From Pontibacter pamirensis (GTDB taxonomy: Bacteria; Bacteroidota; Bacteroidia; Cytophagales; Hymenobacteraceae): 64,000 nucleotides of DNA. The stretch is from assembly GCF_010015475.1 (NCBI RefSeq), contig NZ_SSNI01000017.1, positions 62,001 to 126,000 on the forward strand, in the 5' to 3' direction. Below, piece by piece: positions 52,823 to 61,448 of the stretch (the stretch's first letter is position 1; each line of letters starts with the position of its first letter). The position numbers were made by a program, and so were the translations under genes. A model generated the notes under the pieces. That model was not told the origin of the DNA. It ran no database searches and was given only the letters and a program-made list of their open reading frames with translations.

Positions 52823-52888
52823 ATATTATTCTTGATTTTGGTGTTGCATACTATTTATTCTACGAAAATGGAGGCTTTTCAGTCTAGT

Positions 52889-53116
52889 TTAGTAGCGGAA
52901 CAAAAAGTTTGTGCCGTTACGTATCCACTTTTCGAAGAAAGAATTGTCGTTATATTCGCCCGACACTAACTCAAAGTCCGAGCGGTTTTTATTGGCCCGG
53001 GAGCCCATAAAGCTTTCAAGGGAGTCCTGGTTATTTGGTTCCCATTCTTGTCCTTTTTGCAATGCTACACAAAGGTATTCGCGCGTGGTGGTATCTACTA
53101 AGTATTTTCTGTTCAT
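52889..53116 (-). CDS. Small hypothetical protein between two cold-shock genes
   Basis: A 75-residue protein starting MNRKYLVDTTTREYLCVAL and ending GTNFLFRY; a few aromatic/charged stretches but no signal or membrane helix and no domain that I recognise. It lies between the two cold-shock genes in the same direction, with 66 bases on the 3' side and 132 on the 5' side, so co-expression is possible. Evidence is ORF integrity and position only. Confidence 0.6.
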   Translation of the reverse strand: MNRKYLVDTTTREYLCVALQKGQEWEPNNQDSLESFMGSRANKNRSDFELVSGEYNDNSFFEKWIRNGTNFLFRY

Positions 53117-53197
53117 TGTAGTAATTTAAATGGCCCTATTTTAGTTGAAAACGGAGCAGGATTATGAGAGACAGAGGCTGAAAACGATCAAGCAAAT

Positions 53198-53228
53198 AAA
53201 AAAGCCTTACTGCATGTAAGGCCTTTTT
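53198..53228 (-). terminator. Terminator after the small cold-shock gene
   Basis: Arms around AAAGCCTTAC and GTAAGGCCTTTTT pair at 12 of 13 positions with a four-base loop, 20 bases after the stop of the 63-residue CSD gene. The A/T runs let it end the minus-strand transcript. Confidence 0.8.
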
Positions 53229-53248
53229 ATGCATCTTATAAGTTAAGA

Positions 53249-53440
53249 CTAAGAACGCTTAACGTTAACTGCGTTTAGTCCTTTTCTGCCTTCCTGCAGT
53301 TCAAAAGTTACTTCGTCGTTTTCTTTAATCTCATGCACCAGTCCTGATGCGTGAACGAAGTATTCCTGATCTGAATTTGCTTCTTTAATAAATCCGAACC
53401 CTTTCAGGTCGTTGTAAAACTTTACTGTTCCGTTATTCAT
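53249..53440 (-). CDS. Cold-shock protein, CspA family
   Basis: A 63-residue cold-shock domain protein of the classic single-domain kind, an RNA chaperone expected to melt mRNA secondary structure. RNP1 is LKGFGFIKEA, RNP2 is EYFVHASGLV, and the protein ends GRKGLNAVNVKRS, shared with the longer CSD protein upstream. It has its own hairpin terminator. Cold-shock genes often have long structured leaders; the 380-base spacer before it could contain one but I could not define it. Confidence 0.95.
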   Translation of the reverse strand: MNNGTVKFYNDLKGFGFIKEANSDQEYFVHASGLVHEIKENDEVTFELQEGRKGLNAVNVKRS

Positions 53441-53820
53441 ATTTCTTTTTTTATTATATACCTACTACATTTCTGGCGGCATATATGTTCATTATATTCT
53501 ACAAGATGCAACAAAAAATTTATATTTCATTGATTTTGTCTTATAAATCTCATTCATTCTTTAAATAGCAACTTGATATACTGGTAATATACCAATTCTG
53601 AAAGTGAAGCCTTCACAATGTGTGCAGTTACGCGTGACTTTAGCTAACAGAGTTTTAGAGAGCTTGCGTTATGACAGTAAAAGAAAAGTGAAGTATTCTT
53701 TTACTGTAGCAGGCTTTAGTGAAAATTGCACCGCAAAGGATGAACTTTAAACATGGTTTGATCAGAGTATATATCCAAATGCTTTTAAAAGCGTACGCTA
53801 ATCAAAAAAAACATAAGACT
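53441..53820. other. 380-base spacer, no gene seen
   Basis: AT-rich divergent spacer holding the promoters of the cold-shock gene and of the small membrane-protein gene. An in-frame ATG/GTG extension of the latter back to 53719 exists but adds residues without family similarity. Confidence 0.4.
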
Positions 53821-54021
53821 ATGAAAGATACTAAATCACTAAAATCTTCTTTAGGAAATATTCTGAAAGATCCCTCTGAATTAGAGTCGTTGATGCAGAA
53901 TCCAGGAAAGTATGGGATAGACTTTTATAAGTCCTTAACGATCAGGGATAAGCAGTATGTTGCCTTCGCGGCTGCAGCCGGACTCATTGCTTATGGCATA
54001 TATTTGAACAGCCAAAAGTAA
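53821..54021 (+). CDS. Small membrane-anchored protein, family member 2
   Basis: A 66-residue relative of the gene at 33262. The N-terminal part MKDTKSLKSSLGNILKDPSE is charged, a middle block reads GIDFYKSLTIRDKQYVAF, and the C-terminus is a membrane helix FAAAAGLIAYGIYLN. The two proteins align without gaps over the last 40 residues (FY, KQY, FAAAAGL, YGIY conserved). The start at 53821 is chosen because it matches the length of the relative; the frame is open back to 53719. Function is unknown; single-gene unit with its own terminator. Confidence 0.75.
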   Translation: MKDTKSLKSSLGNILKDPSELESLMQNPGKYGIDFYKSLTIRDKQYVAFAAAAGLIAYGIYLNSQK

Positions 54022-54153
54022 TAAGCGCATATAAGACTATGTGTTTAGCGCTGCTATAAGTACCATGATGCTAAAGTATTAGAAAATGGCTTTCAAGCCG
54101 TTTTTATATCTCTTATAATCTGTGGCAGTAGCAGCGTATTCAAATCCAAAATT

Positions 54154-54188
54154 AAAGCCCATTTCTGCTTTGTTCAGAAGTGGGCTTT
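54154..54188 (+). terminator. Terminator after small membrane-protein gene
   Basis: Arms 54154-54167 and 54175-54188 form 14 bp with one G-T pair, then AGTCTTTT. About 130 bases after the stop codon. Confidence 0.7.
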
Positions 54189-54295
54189 AGTCTTTTACAC
54201 CCGCCCTGGCTGTATTCATATCAATTACTTTTCCCTTACCTGTAACATCTTTTCACCTTCATTTTTAATCCACTGACTTTTAAACATCCTAACGA

Positions 54296-54363
54296 GTTAG
54301 TATAACTACTAGTAAATTAGGAATACTCCGAATTTGTTAGTAGTATTGTGTAAATATTACTAC
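54296..54363. promoter_or_regulatory. Candidate BlaI operator dyads
   Basis: Two dyads precede blaI-like gene: TTAGTA with TACTAGTA at 54297-54314, and GTAGTA (54340-54345) with TACTAC (54358-54363), the latter ending two bases before the ATG. BlaI-family repressors bind TACT/AGTA-like dyads over their own promoters, so autoregulation is plausible, but the match is by eye. Confidence 0.45.
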
Positions 54364-54364
54364 G

Positions 54365-54730
54365 ATGCAGAAATTAGGTAAAAGAGAAGAACAAATCATG
54401 CAGGTTATCTGGCGCCTCGAAAATGCGTTCATTAAGGAGGTTATAGAGGAGATGCCCGAACCAAAACCACATTATAACACGGTGGCCACCATGGTGAAGA
54501 TACTGGTGGAGAAGGGGTTTCTTAGTGCTGAAAAACTCGGCAACTCTTACCGGTACTCGCCCTCGGTGGCGTTGGCGGATTACAGAAAACAGGATGTTGC
54601 GAACATAAAGCAAAAATATTTTGGCAACTCCTTCTCTAAAATGATCACGCATTTTGCCAGGGAGGAAAAGCTTTCTGACAAAGAACTGGATGAAATTATT
54701 CAGATTATCAAATCACAAAAATCATCTTAA
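54365..54730 (+). CDS. BlaI/MecI/CopY-family transcriptional repressor
   Basis: A 121-residue winged-helix repressor. The N-terminal DNA-binding part reads GKREEQIMQVIWRLENAFIKEV, then the recognition region with PHYNTVATMVKILVEKGFLS, and the family-typical wing YRYSPSVALADYRKQ. The C-terminal helix (SFSKMITHFAREEKLSDKELDEIIQII) is the usual dimerisation segment that holds the proteolysis site. It is paired with the M56 sensor gene 11 bases downstream, the classic BlaI-BlaR1 arrangement. No beta-lactamase gene is in the window, so in this phylum the pair may control envelope or metal stress genes. Confidence 0.93.
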   Translation: MQKLGKREEQIMQVIWRLENAFIKEVIEEMPEPKPHYNTVATMVKILVEKGFLSAEKLGNSYRYSPSVALADYRKQDVANIKQKYFGNSFSKMITHFAREEKLSDKELDEIIQIIKSQKSS

Positions 54731-54741
54731 CCTTTTATGCC

Positions 54742-57105
54742 ATGACTGAATATCTGCTAAAGGTCTCTTTCGTGATTGGAATAGCCTTGCTTTTTTACAA
54801 ATGTGTGCTGCAGCAGGAAAGCTTCTTTTCCACTAACAGGCTCTACCTCATTGGGTGCATCGTACTTGCATTTGCCCTGCCCTTTGTCTCTATGCCTCAG
54901 GTTGTTAGCAACCAGGGGTTCTTGTCTGCTGTTTTTCAGTCAGGCAGCCAGCCGGAAGCAAGGGCGACAAAGCTGGCACTTGAAATTGCCCCGCAGGAAA
55001 CTTACATGAAAGCAGAAAGCACGGGCGAACCTAAGTCTGCTGTTTCAGCCTTACCTCAAAACACTCTTGTGGAAGTGGAGGAGAGGGCTGAAGTGCAACA
55101 AGGTTACGGACTTAACTGGCGCTCAGACTGGCTCTTCTTGCTGGGGATGCTCTATGGCTTTGGCGTAGTCATCTTTACGCTTAACCTGCTCGTGCAGGCC
55201 TGCAGCATCTTGTATAAAGCCATCAGAAGTGCCGATAAAGTTGATGAGGGTGATTTTGTTATTGTGAATACAGAGAACATGCAAGCCCCATGTTCCTTCT
55301 TTAAATACATTTTCATTTATCCTGACGCTTACGATTTTGCCACCTATGAACAGATAATCGCTCATGAGAAAATTCATGTCAGGCAGGGGCATACCGTGGA
55401 TTTACTGCTCGCTGAGATAGCTGTCATTTTCCTTTGGTTCAACCCGCTTATCTGGCTTTACAAAAAGGAAGTAGAAAAGAATATTGAGTACCAGACCGAC
55501 GCCATTCTCCTGGAGAGCGAGCAGGTAAGCAAAGACCACTATCAACTGAGTCTATTGCAGATAGCCTGCCCTAACAAGCCGCTCAGCATCACCATCAACT
55601 ATAATCAGTCGCTACTAAAACAACGAATTATTATGATGAACGCAAAGAAATCAAACTTACATAGCTATTGGAAATACACCTTCCTGGCCCCACTGTTCTT
55701 TGGTACCATTCTGTTCATGAATGAACCAGCCATCAGCCAGGTAATACCGCAAAATGATACTGCTTCTATTCCGTTACCAGTTCCAGTTCCTCAACCAGAA
55801 CCTGCCCCTATGCCTGAGCCACAACCCGCTCCTGAACCTGCCCCTGCACCTGGAATAGCGGAGGTAGTGAGGGAAGCGCTGGTGAATAGAGATGTTGTTT
55901 CTGAAGTAATAAGGGAAGTGCTTCCAGTAGTTAAGAGAAACGGATACTCTATGAATATTAGTGGACAGCAGGCAGATATGTCGGAAGGCTATTGGTACAG
56001 CAACCAGGAGGGCGGTGCGTACTGCCTGCAGTTTAAAGGAAGCAGGAATTCCTCTACCTGGAACATGTCCAGGTGCTTTGACAAAGGGCTCTTCCAAAAG
56101 CAGGGGAATGATACTTTCGTGATGAAAAAGGAAACCGGTACACTTCAGCTGACAGGTAATCTGGATGCGGAAGTAGGGCAGGGGAAGTATACATTCACTG
56201 AAGACGCTTCCTTCAAAAAATACCTGGCTGAAAACAACATCACCAGCAATAACGAAAACCTGATGTTCCATCTGTTTTTCGGTGATGTAAACAAACAATA
56301 TGTTAGCTATTTACTAAAGACATACAACGAGTTGGAGGAAGAGCGGCTGCTGGAGTTAGCGATACACGGCGTGTCCATGACGGATTACCAAAACTATATG
56401 GCCCTGTTCCAAAAATACAGCAATAAAAAACCTTCTATTAGAGAAGTAGTGGAGGCCCGGATACATGGCATTGATCAGGCGTATGTGCAGGAAATGCTGG
56501 CTTTGGGCTTTGAAGATCTTACCCTAAACAAAATGATGGAGGCGAAGATACATGGTGTGAACACTGCCTATGTGGAGGGGCTTCGGAATGCAGGTTTTAA
56601 AAATCTTCAGATAGATAAAATCATCGGGGCTAAAATACATGGCGTGAATCCGGCGAACATCAAAGAAATGCAGGCGCTTGGCTTCGGCGACCTTAGCTTG
56701 GACAAGATGATGGAGTTAAAAATTCACGGGGTCAATGCAGCTTACATAACAGACTTAAGATCCGCAGGATTTGATAAACTGAGTCTTGATCAGGTTCTGG
56801 AGGCGAAGATTCATGGCCTAAATGCCGCTGCCATAAAAGATATCCGTGCCTTGGGTTTTAAAGACATGAGCTTCAGAGAAATAATTTCCGCTAAAATTCA
56901 TGGGGTAGATGCAGGATATATCGAAGACCTGAGAAATGCAGGGCTTCAGAATCTTACCATCAGCAAGACTGTTGAAGCTAAGATACATGGTATAGACGGC
57001 GACTTTATTCGCAAAGCCAGGAAAGACGGCTATAACCTGAAAACTGTAGGTGATGCCGTTAAATTGAAAATCCATGGTATGGCCTTGGAGTCTTTAAAAG
57101 ACTAA
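54742..57105 (+). CDS. BlaR1-like M56 metallopeptidase sensor with 29-residue repeats
   Basis: A 787-residue membrane protein. Membrane helices lie about residues 5-22, 35-50, 130-153 and 219-236, with the M56 zinc-protease motif HEKIH at 208-212 and a helix containing WFNPLIWLYKKEVE. After about residue 300 a further helix (YTFLAPLFFGTILFM) is followed by a Pro-Glu-rich linker. There is no penicillin-binding domain; instead residues about 535-787 hold eight copies of a 29-residue motif with the signature K-I-H-G-[VI]-[ND] (for example EAKIHGVNTAYVEGLRNAGF). It follows the BlaI-type gene at 11 bases and is probably its sensor/protease, cleaving the repressor upon signal binding. Confidence 0.9.
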   Translation: MTEYLLKVSFVIGIALLFYKCVLQQESFFSTNRLYLIGCIVLAFALPFVSMPQVVSNQGFLSAVFQSGSQPEARATKLALEIAPQETYMKAESTGEPKSAVSALPQNTLVEVEERAEVQQGYGLNWRSDWLFLLGMLYGFGVVIFTLNLLVQACSILYKAIRSADKVDEGDFVIVNTENMQAPCSFFKYIFIYPDAYDFATYEQIIAHEKIHVRQGHTVDLLLAEIAVIFLWFNPLIWLYKKEVEKNIEYQTDAILLESEQVSKDHYQLSLLQIACPNKPLSITINYNQSLLKQRIIMMNAKKSNLHSYWKYTFLAPLFFGTILFMNEPAISQVIPQNDTASIPLPVPVPQPEPAPMPEPQPAPEPAPAPGIAEVVREALVNRDVVSEVIREVLPVVKRNGYSMNISGQQADMSEGYWYSNQEGGAYCLQFKGSRNSSTWNMSRCFDKGLFQKQGNDTFVMKKETGTLQLTGNLDAEVGQGKYTFTEDASFKKYLAENNITSNNENLMFHLFFGDVNKQYVSYLLKTYNELEEERLLELAIHGVSMTDYQNYMALFQKYSNKKPSIREVVEARIHGIDQAYVQEMLALGFEDLTLNKMMEAKIHGVNTAYVEGLRNAGFKNLQIDKIIGAKIHGVNPANIKEMQALGFGDLSLDKMMELKIHGVNAAYITDLRSAGFDKLSLDQVLEAKIHGLNAAAIKDIRALGFKDMSFREIISAKIHGVDAGYIEDLRNAGLQNLTISKTVEAKIHGIDGDFIRKARKDGYNLKTVGDAVKLKIHGMALESLKD
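56458..57080 (+). repeat. Eight coding repeats of 87 bases (29 residues)
   Basis: The core word encoding [KR]IHG recurs every 87 bases from 56458 to about 57080, eight times, plus one degenerate upstream copy (AIHGVSMTDYQ). The repeat is in frame and belongs to the sensor protein, so it is not a CRISPR array. Confidence 0.9.
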
Positions 57106-57115
57106 GCTCTCCCTG

Positions 57116-57162
57116 CCCGAATGTAGGAGGAAATAACTCATTGATTTTCTCCTACATCCGGG
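57116..57162. terminator. Imperfect 14-bp hairpin after the sensor gene
   Basis: Arms 57116-57129 and 57149-57162 pair with one mismatch and a long loop, 10 bases after the stop. There is no T-run, so it may be an attenuator or merely separate the genes. Confidence 0.4.
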
Positions 57163-57398
57163 CGGCTACACCAATGTAAGTGCTTAGCCTTACCTGTTCC
57201 TTTCTGTAAAACCTGCGTGCCTCGGCTGACAAAAATATCAACTGGTGTAATGTTTACTTTACCTTGTCGTCTCTTCAATACGCTAGCTTTATTTTCAAAT
57301 TGAAGACTAAACAGGTGCAACCTTCGCTTTCTGCTTCTGTCTTTGAAGTATAGCTGCTGATCCAGTAGTAACAGAATAAACACACATCTCCTATAACT

Positions 57399-59885
57399 AT
57401 GAAAAAAAGTCTACTTTTTTTGCTGGGACAGCTATGCCTTTTCCATAGCATTTCAGTGGCAGGACTGGCACAGGTACAGCCCCAGATACCTGCTACGGAT
57501 GCTTCCAAAGGCGTGGGCACAATATCAGGTGTGCTAATTGACTCCGTTTCCGGCAAACCTGTTGAGTATGCCACGGTAGCACTGCTGAAGAAGGGAACAA
57601 CACATGCCCAGGCAGGTACACTGACTGACAATGGCGGTCGCTTCTCCTTCTCTGGCGTGGCACCAGGAGATTACGAAGTTATTATCAGTTTTATCGGCTA
57701 CGAAACCAAAACAATACGCGGGGTATCCGTCACAGCACGAAATCCTGAAGCAGTAACCGGTATCATAAAGCTAAAGCCGATCGCTACACAGCTGCAGGAG
57801 GTAAACGTGCAGACACTGCGCCCAACTATAATGCAGGAGGCAGACCGGATGATTATAAATGTAGAAGGCACCGCAATGGCAGCTGGCAGTACTGCTTTTG
57901 ATGTTTTAGTTAAGTCACCAGGAGTCTTTATTGATCAGGAGGGTAACATACAGCTCAATGGAAGGTCTGGCGTAACCATTATGCTCGATGGAAAGCTAAC
58001 CTACTTATCATCCCGGGATCTGCGCACCCTGCTGGAAGGCATGGCTGCTGAGAACATCAAAAACATTGAGATAATTACCAATCCTTCTGCCAAATACGAT
58101 GCAGAAGGTTCTTCCGGTATCCTGAACATCAACCTGAAGAAGAACACGCAGCAGGGTATAAACGGAAGCCTTTATGCCGGCTATACTTACAACGGAAAGC
58201 AGCATGGTTATACGACAGGCGGAAACATTAACCATAAAAGCAGCAACTGGAATTCTTTCCTGAACCTGGATATGGCGCGACGTGTAGGTGGTCGGGAAGC
58301 TACCTTTACCCGCATTTTTTACGGAGAAACAAATACAACTTATTTTGATCAGGTAGCCACCGGAAACTATATGGTGCAAGGCCCGCCTGCTGTTCGCTTG
58401 GGCACCGACTACAGCTTAAATGACAAACACTCCGTTGGTTTTATGGCTCACTTCGGCACTAACTTTCTGGAGACAGATTTCCTGACAGACACGTACATCG
58501 GCAGCCGCCCTAACCAGCCCGAACTATTTATTGATGCTAATAATTACCTGACCAACCAGTTTACCAATTTCACTTCCAACGTGCACTATGTAGGCAAGCT
58601 AGATACTCTAGGATCGAGCTTAACAGCTGATATCGATTATGTGAAGATCTCAAACCGTGGGAAGGCAAACTTCTATAACGACTACGATAGCTTAATAACA
58701 GATGCGCCCACCATACAAGACTTTCTGTATACTGACACGCCTAATGAATTCGATATTTATTCTGCCAAAATAGACTTTACAAAATCCTTCACAAAGGATC
58801 GGAAACTGGAAGTTGGTGCTAAAGCTAGCAGGGTTATGTCGGACAATGATTCCCGCTTTTACTTCAATAACAGCGATGTGCCTGTGCTGGATATAAACCG
58901 CACGAACCACTTTGTCTATGACGAGGATATCTATGCAGCATACATCAACCTGAACAGCAAACTAGGAGAGAAATTTACGTTGCAAGCCGGTTTACGTGCT
59001 GAACAGACGCATTCAAAAGGAGAGTCACTGACAACGGGGCAGGTTACGGAGCGAAATTACCTGAGCCTGTTTCCAAGCTTCTTTTTACAGCAGAAGATAA
59101 CAGATGACTACGATATCAGTTACAGCTACAGCCGCCGCATACAGCGCCCCAATTATGGTAGCATGAACCCTTTCATCACCTACCGTGACCCTTATACTTA
59201 TGTACAGGGCAATCCGTTCCTCCGCCCGCAGTTTACACATGCATTTGGCATTACACAAACTTTCAAAAAGACTTATAACCTGATATTGAATTACCAGCGC
59301 ATCAACGACGTGATTTCGGAGCTGCCCATACTGGTAGAGGAAACGGCCACCACCATTTATACCACCGGTAATGTAGACGATGCCCAGAACATTAGTTTAA
59401 CAGCCATTGCGCCGCTTACCATCATGAAAAACTGGGATACCAACAACACGCTGGTGCTTTCCTATAATGAATTTAGTATGGTCGCCAATAATGAGTTGAT
59501 AGTAAATGACCAGGTGTTTTACATGCTGCAGTCTAACCACAACATCCTGTTGCCCATCAAACTTAAGATGGAAGCAAATGGCGTTTATCGAGGACCGGCA
59601 GCATCTGGCTTATACCGCATTGCGCCGATGTGGTGGGTACACATTGCTTTCAAGAAAAGCTTTCTGGATGATAAGCTAGACCTTAGCCTGAACTTCAACG
59701 ATATCTTTAAAACCTACAGGCTTGTTTTTACCACTGATATCAGCGGAAACGTCAACGATTTCGACCAGTATTTTCGTAACCGCACCGTTGGTCTGACCCT
59801 GCGTTACAACTTTAGCAGAGGCGAGAAGTTTGATTCCAAACGCCGCAATAACAGCCTGGATGAGCTAAATCGGACAGGTGGATAA
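57399..59885 (+). CDS. Outer-membrane beta-barrel receptor (TonB-like, OMP_b-brl_3 family)
   Basis: An 828-residue outer-membrane protein. The signal peptide is LLFLLGQLCLFHSISVAGLAQ. A carboxypeptidase-regulatory-like domain occupies about residues 43-125 (GTISGVLIDSVSGKPVEYATV), a plug-like region follows (MIINVEGTAMAAGSTAFDVL, then a segment with MAAENIKNIEIITNPSAKYD), and the rest is a large beta-barrel ending in GLTLRYNFSR. The absence of a standard TonB box and the family resemblance suit the OMP_b-brl_3 group, whose members are common in Bacteroidetes beside BlaI/BlaR1-like pairs. Regulation by the upstream pair is likely but not shown. The ligand is unknown. Confidence 0.9.
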   Translation: MKKSLLFLLGQLCLFHSISVAGLAQVQPQIPATDASKGVGTISGVLIDSVSGKPVEYATVALLKKGTTHAQAGTLTDNGGRFSFSGVAPGDYEVIISFIGYETKTIRGVSVTARNPEAVTGIIKLKPIATQLQEVNVQTLRPTIMQEADRMIINVEGTAMAAGSTAFDVLVKSPGVFIDQEGNIQLNGRSGVTIMLDGKLTYLSSRDLRTLLEGMAAENIKNIEIITNPSAKYDAEGSSGILNINLKKNTQQGINGSLYAGYTYNGKQHGYTTGGNINHKSSNWNSFLNLDMARRVGGREATFTRIFYGETNTTYFDQVATGNYMVQGPPAVRLGTDYSLNDKHSVGFMAHFGTNFLETDFLTDTYIGSRPNQPELFIDANNYLTNQFTNFTSNVHYVGKLDTLGSSLTADIDYVKISNRGKANFYNDYDSLITDAPTIQDFLYTDTPNEFDIYSAKIDFTKSFTKDRKLEVGAKASRVMSDNDSRFYFNNSDVPVLDINRTNHFVYDEDIYAAYINLNSKLGEKFTLQAGLRAEQTHSKGESLTTGQVTERNYLSLFPSFFLQQKITDDYDISYSYSRRIQRPNYGSMNPFITYRDPYTYVQGNPFLRPQFTHAFGITQTFKKTYNLILNYQRINDVISELPILVEETATTIYTTGNVDDAQNISLTAIAPLTIMKNWDTNNTLVLSYNEFSMVANNELIVNDQVFYMLQSNHNILLPIKLKMEANGVYRGPAASGLYRIAPMWWVHIAFKKSFLDDKLDLSLNFNDIFKTYRLVFTTDISGNVNDFDQYFRNRTVGLTLRYNFSRGEKFDSKRRNNSLDELNRTGG

Positions 59886-59970
59886 TTAACAGAGCACCAT
59901 TAGTGGAAAAAACCAGGACGCAAGGCTAACGTTTAAAATAATTAAACGACTTATAACCTAATTATACACT

Positions 59971-60765
59971 ATGGAACAATTTGACAGGGACCGCTATAAC
60001 AACGGTGGCAACAGCAACCAAAACAGGTACGACTACGACAATAGCAACAAAAACCACTACGACCGGGACAACAGGTATGAGTATGGTCGAAACGACAGGT
60101 ATAACCGGGAAGAAAGAACAGGGCGTGACCCGAACCAGCAGTTTGAAAGAAATTACCGAAACAGCGATTATAGAAATAACGAGCATCGAAACAGCAGGGA
60201 CTACGAAAGGGATGATAGGGAAAATCGCTTTGGGAATTATCGCAGCCATGATAACGATAGGGACACAGGTTATGCTGCTGACTTCAGGGGTAATGAAAAC
60301 TGGCAGGGCAACATTCGGCAGGGGTACGGAATATCAAGCTTTGATGGTACCTCTGACCGGTACAACACCTTGAACAGTGACCAGCGCGAAGGCAACATGC
60401 AGGAGTCGCAACCTTACTACTCAGGAAACAGGGACCGCTTAAGTAGCACACGCTATGGTCGCGGTGTTGGCGATGAATTCCCTAATTCAAACCGGGGAAT
60501 ACCTAATTATGGTATCCGGAGTTTTGCAGATGATTATGGTTCCGGAATGGGAAGTTCCTACGGTAGCAAAAACTATGGCGGTGGTACAGGCTATTCCAGT
60601 GGCAACAAAGGCGGTTCATTTGGCAATAACATGTACGGTAATTCATCGGGCAACTATGGTGGCTACGGATCGATGGGTGTTAGCAATTACAGCGGAGGCC
60701 AAAGCAGTTCCAGTGGCGGCACCTCCCAAAATTCTGATAGGCGTGTTAAAGGAAACCATAATTAA
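59971..60765 (+). CDS. Asn/Arg/Tyr- and Gly/Ser-rich low-complexity protein
   Basis: A 264-residue hydrophilic protein of extremely biased composition. The first 110 residues are Asn, Arg, Asp and Tyr (DRDRYNNGGNSNQNRYDYDN pattern); the last 90 are Gly, Ser, Asn and Tyr (GSGMGSSYGSKNYGGGTGY). There is no signal peptide or known domain; Arg/Tyr plus Gly/Ser/Asn spacers are a composition typical of disordered, phase-separating proteins. It is translated in the listed frame, since the alternative plus frame at 59981 gives a Thr-rich product without sense. It lies 85 bases after the outer-membrane receptor gene and could share its transcript. A terminator follows. Confidence 0.8.
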   Translation: MEQFDRDRYNNGGNSNQNRYDYDNSNKNHYDRDNRYEYGRNDRYNREERTGRDPNQQFERNYRNSDYRNNEHRNSRDYERDDRENRFGNYRSHDNDRDTGYAADFRGNENWQGNIRQGYGISSFDGTSDRYNTLNSDQREGNMQESQPYYSGNRDRLSSTRYGRGVGDEFPNSNRGIPNYGIRSFADDYGSGMGSSYGSKNYGGGTGYSSGNKGGSFGNNMYGNSSGNYGGYGSMGVSNYSGGQSSSSGGTSQNSDRRVKGNHN

Positions 60766-60789
60766 TAAACAACAGCTTAATTAATAAAG

Positions 60790-60819
60790 AAGGCTTGCCA
60801 TAGAAATGGCAGGCCTTTT
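60790..60819 (+). terminator. Intrinsic terminator after the low-complexity gene
   Basis: 12-bp arms (60790-60801 and 60806-60817) with one T-G pair and an AGAA loop, followed by TTTTAAG, 24 bases after the stop. Confidence 0.85.
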
Positions 60820-61448
60820 AAGTTTCTCTCCCTTCGTACCAAATAATGTAAAGCACCTTCCAAAAAGATGTAGCATATTCTACCTTTCATCACGGAGTGA
60901 AGGAGTTTCCAGTCTTTGGTTTATGCGCCTTGACGCAAAAACTCTCAGCGCGATGCCCAGGAGAGGTCCTACCCCAAGATGAGGCCTCTCTCATATATTG
61001 TCCCTGCCCCAGCCTAGAGAGCACAGACTCCTACTATAGAACGTTATTTAATATACCGCTGTCTAAGCCGTCGCTATGGCAGCTAAGGCAGCATCATTCC
61101 CAGAGGCTCTTAATACAGAGATTTCTGGAGAAGCTATGGAACATAGTTGAGGAGAAGCTGCATAATGTGCCGTGCCAGCCTTTAGAATGAGGCATCTGTT
61201 GCAGGCTTCCTTAAGCTGGAGCCCTTCCAGAGAAGAAAATAAAAGGTTAATTTTTCTTTGAACACTTATTTGTACTTTACTTATAATTTTATTTAATAAT
61301 TTGAAAATAAATCTTTATCTTAGGTAAAGACCTACGTGCCGATTCACTGATAAAGAATTGTGGCAGAAATTGCTTAAAATTATTTTCATAGCCGGGCAAC
61401 GCTTTACCACACCCTCCTGTCTTACCCTTAGAAACCATAAATTCAGCT
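60820..61448. other. 630-base spacer with one doubtful 97-codon frame
   Basis: The only long frame is a GTG-initiated 97-codon one at 60897-61190 (+) with a Leu/Gln/Arg-rich second half. It has no recognised domain, signal or partner and sits in an otherwise AT-rich spacer; I do not call it a gene. The promoter of the next lipoprotein is expected near 61300-61440. Confidence 0.3.

Noticed and set aside
56458-57080. Regular 87-base spacing looked like a CRISPR-type array
   Set aside because: The repeats are in frame inside the sensor gene and vary at synonymous and non-synonymous positions; they encode a protein repeat.
59981-60373. Thr/Ile-rich frame inside the low-complexity gene
   Set aside because: It is a +1 shadow of the biased codons of the Asn/Arg/Tyr-rich frame.
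60897-61190. 97-codon GTG-initiated frame
   Set aside because: No domain, signal or initiation support; noted as a doubtful frame within the spacer.
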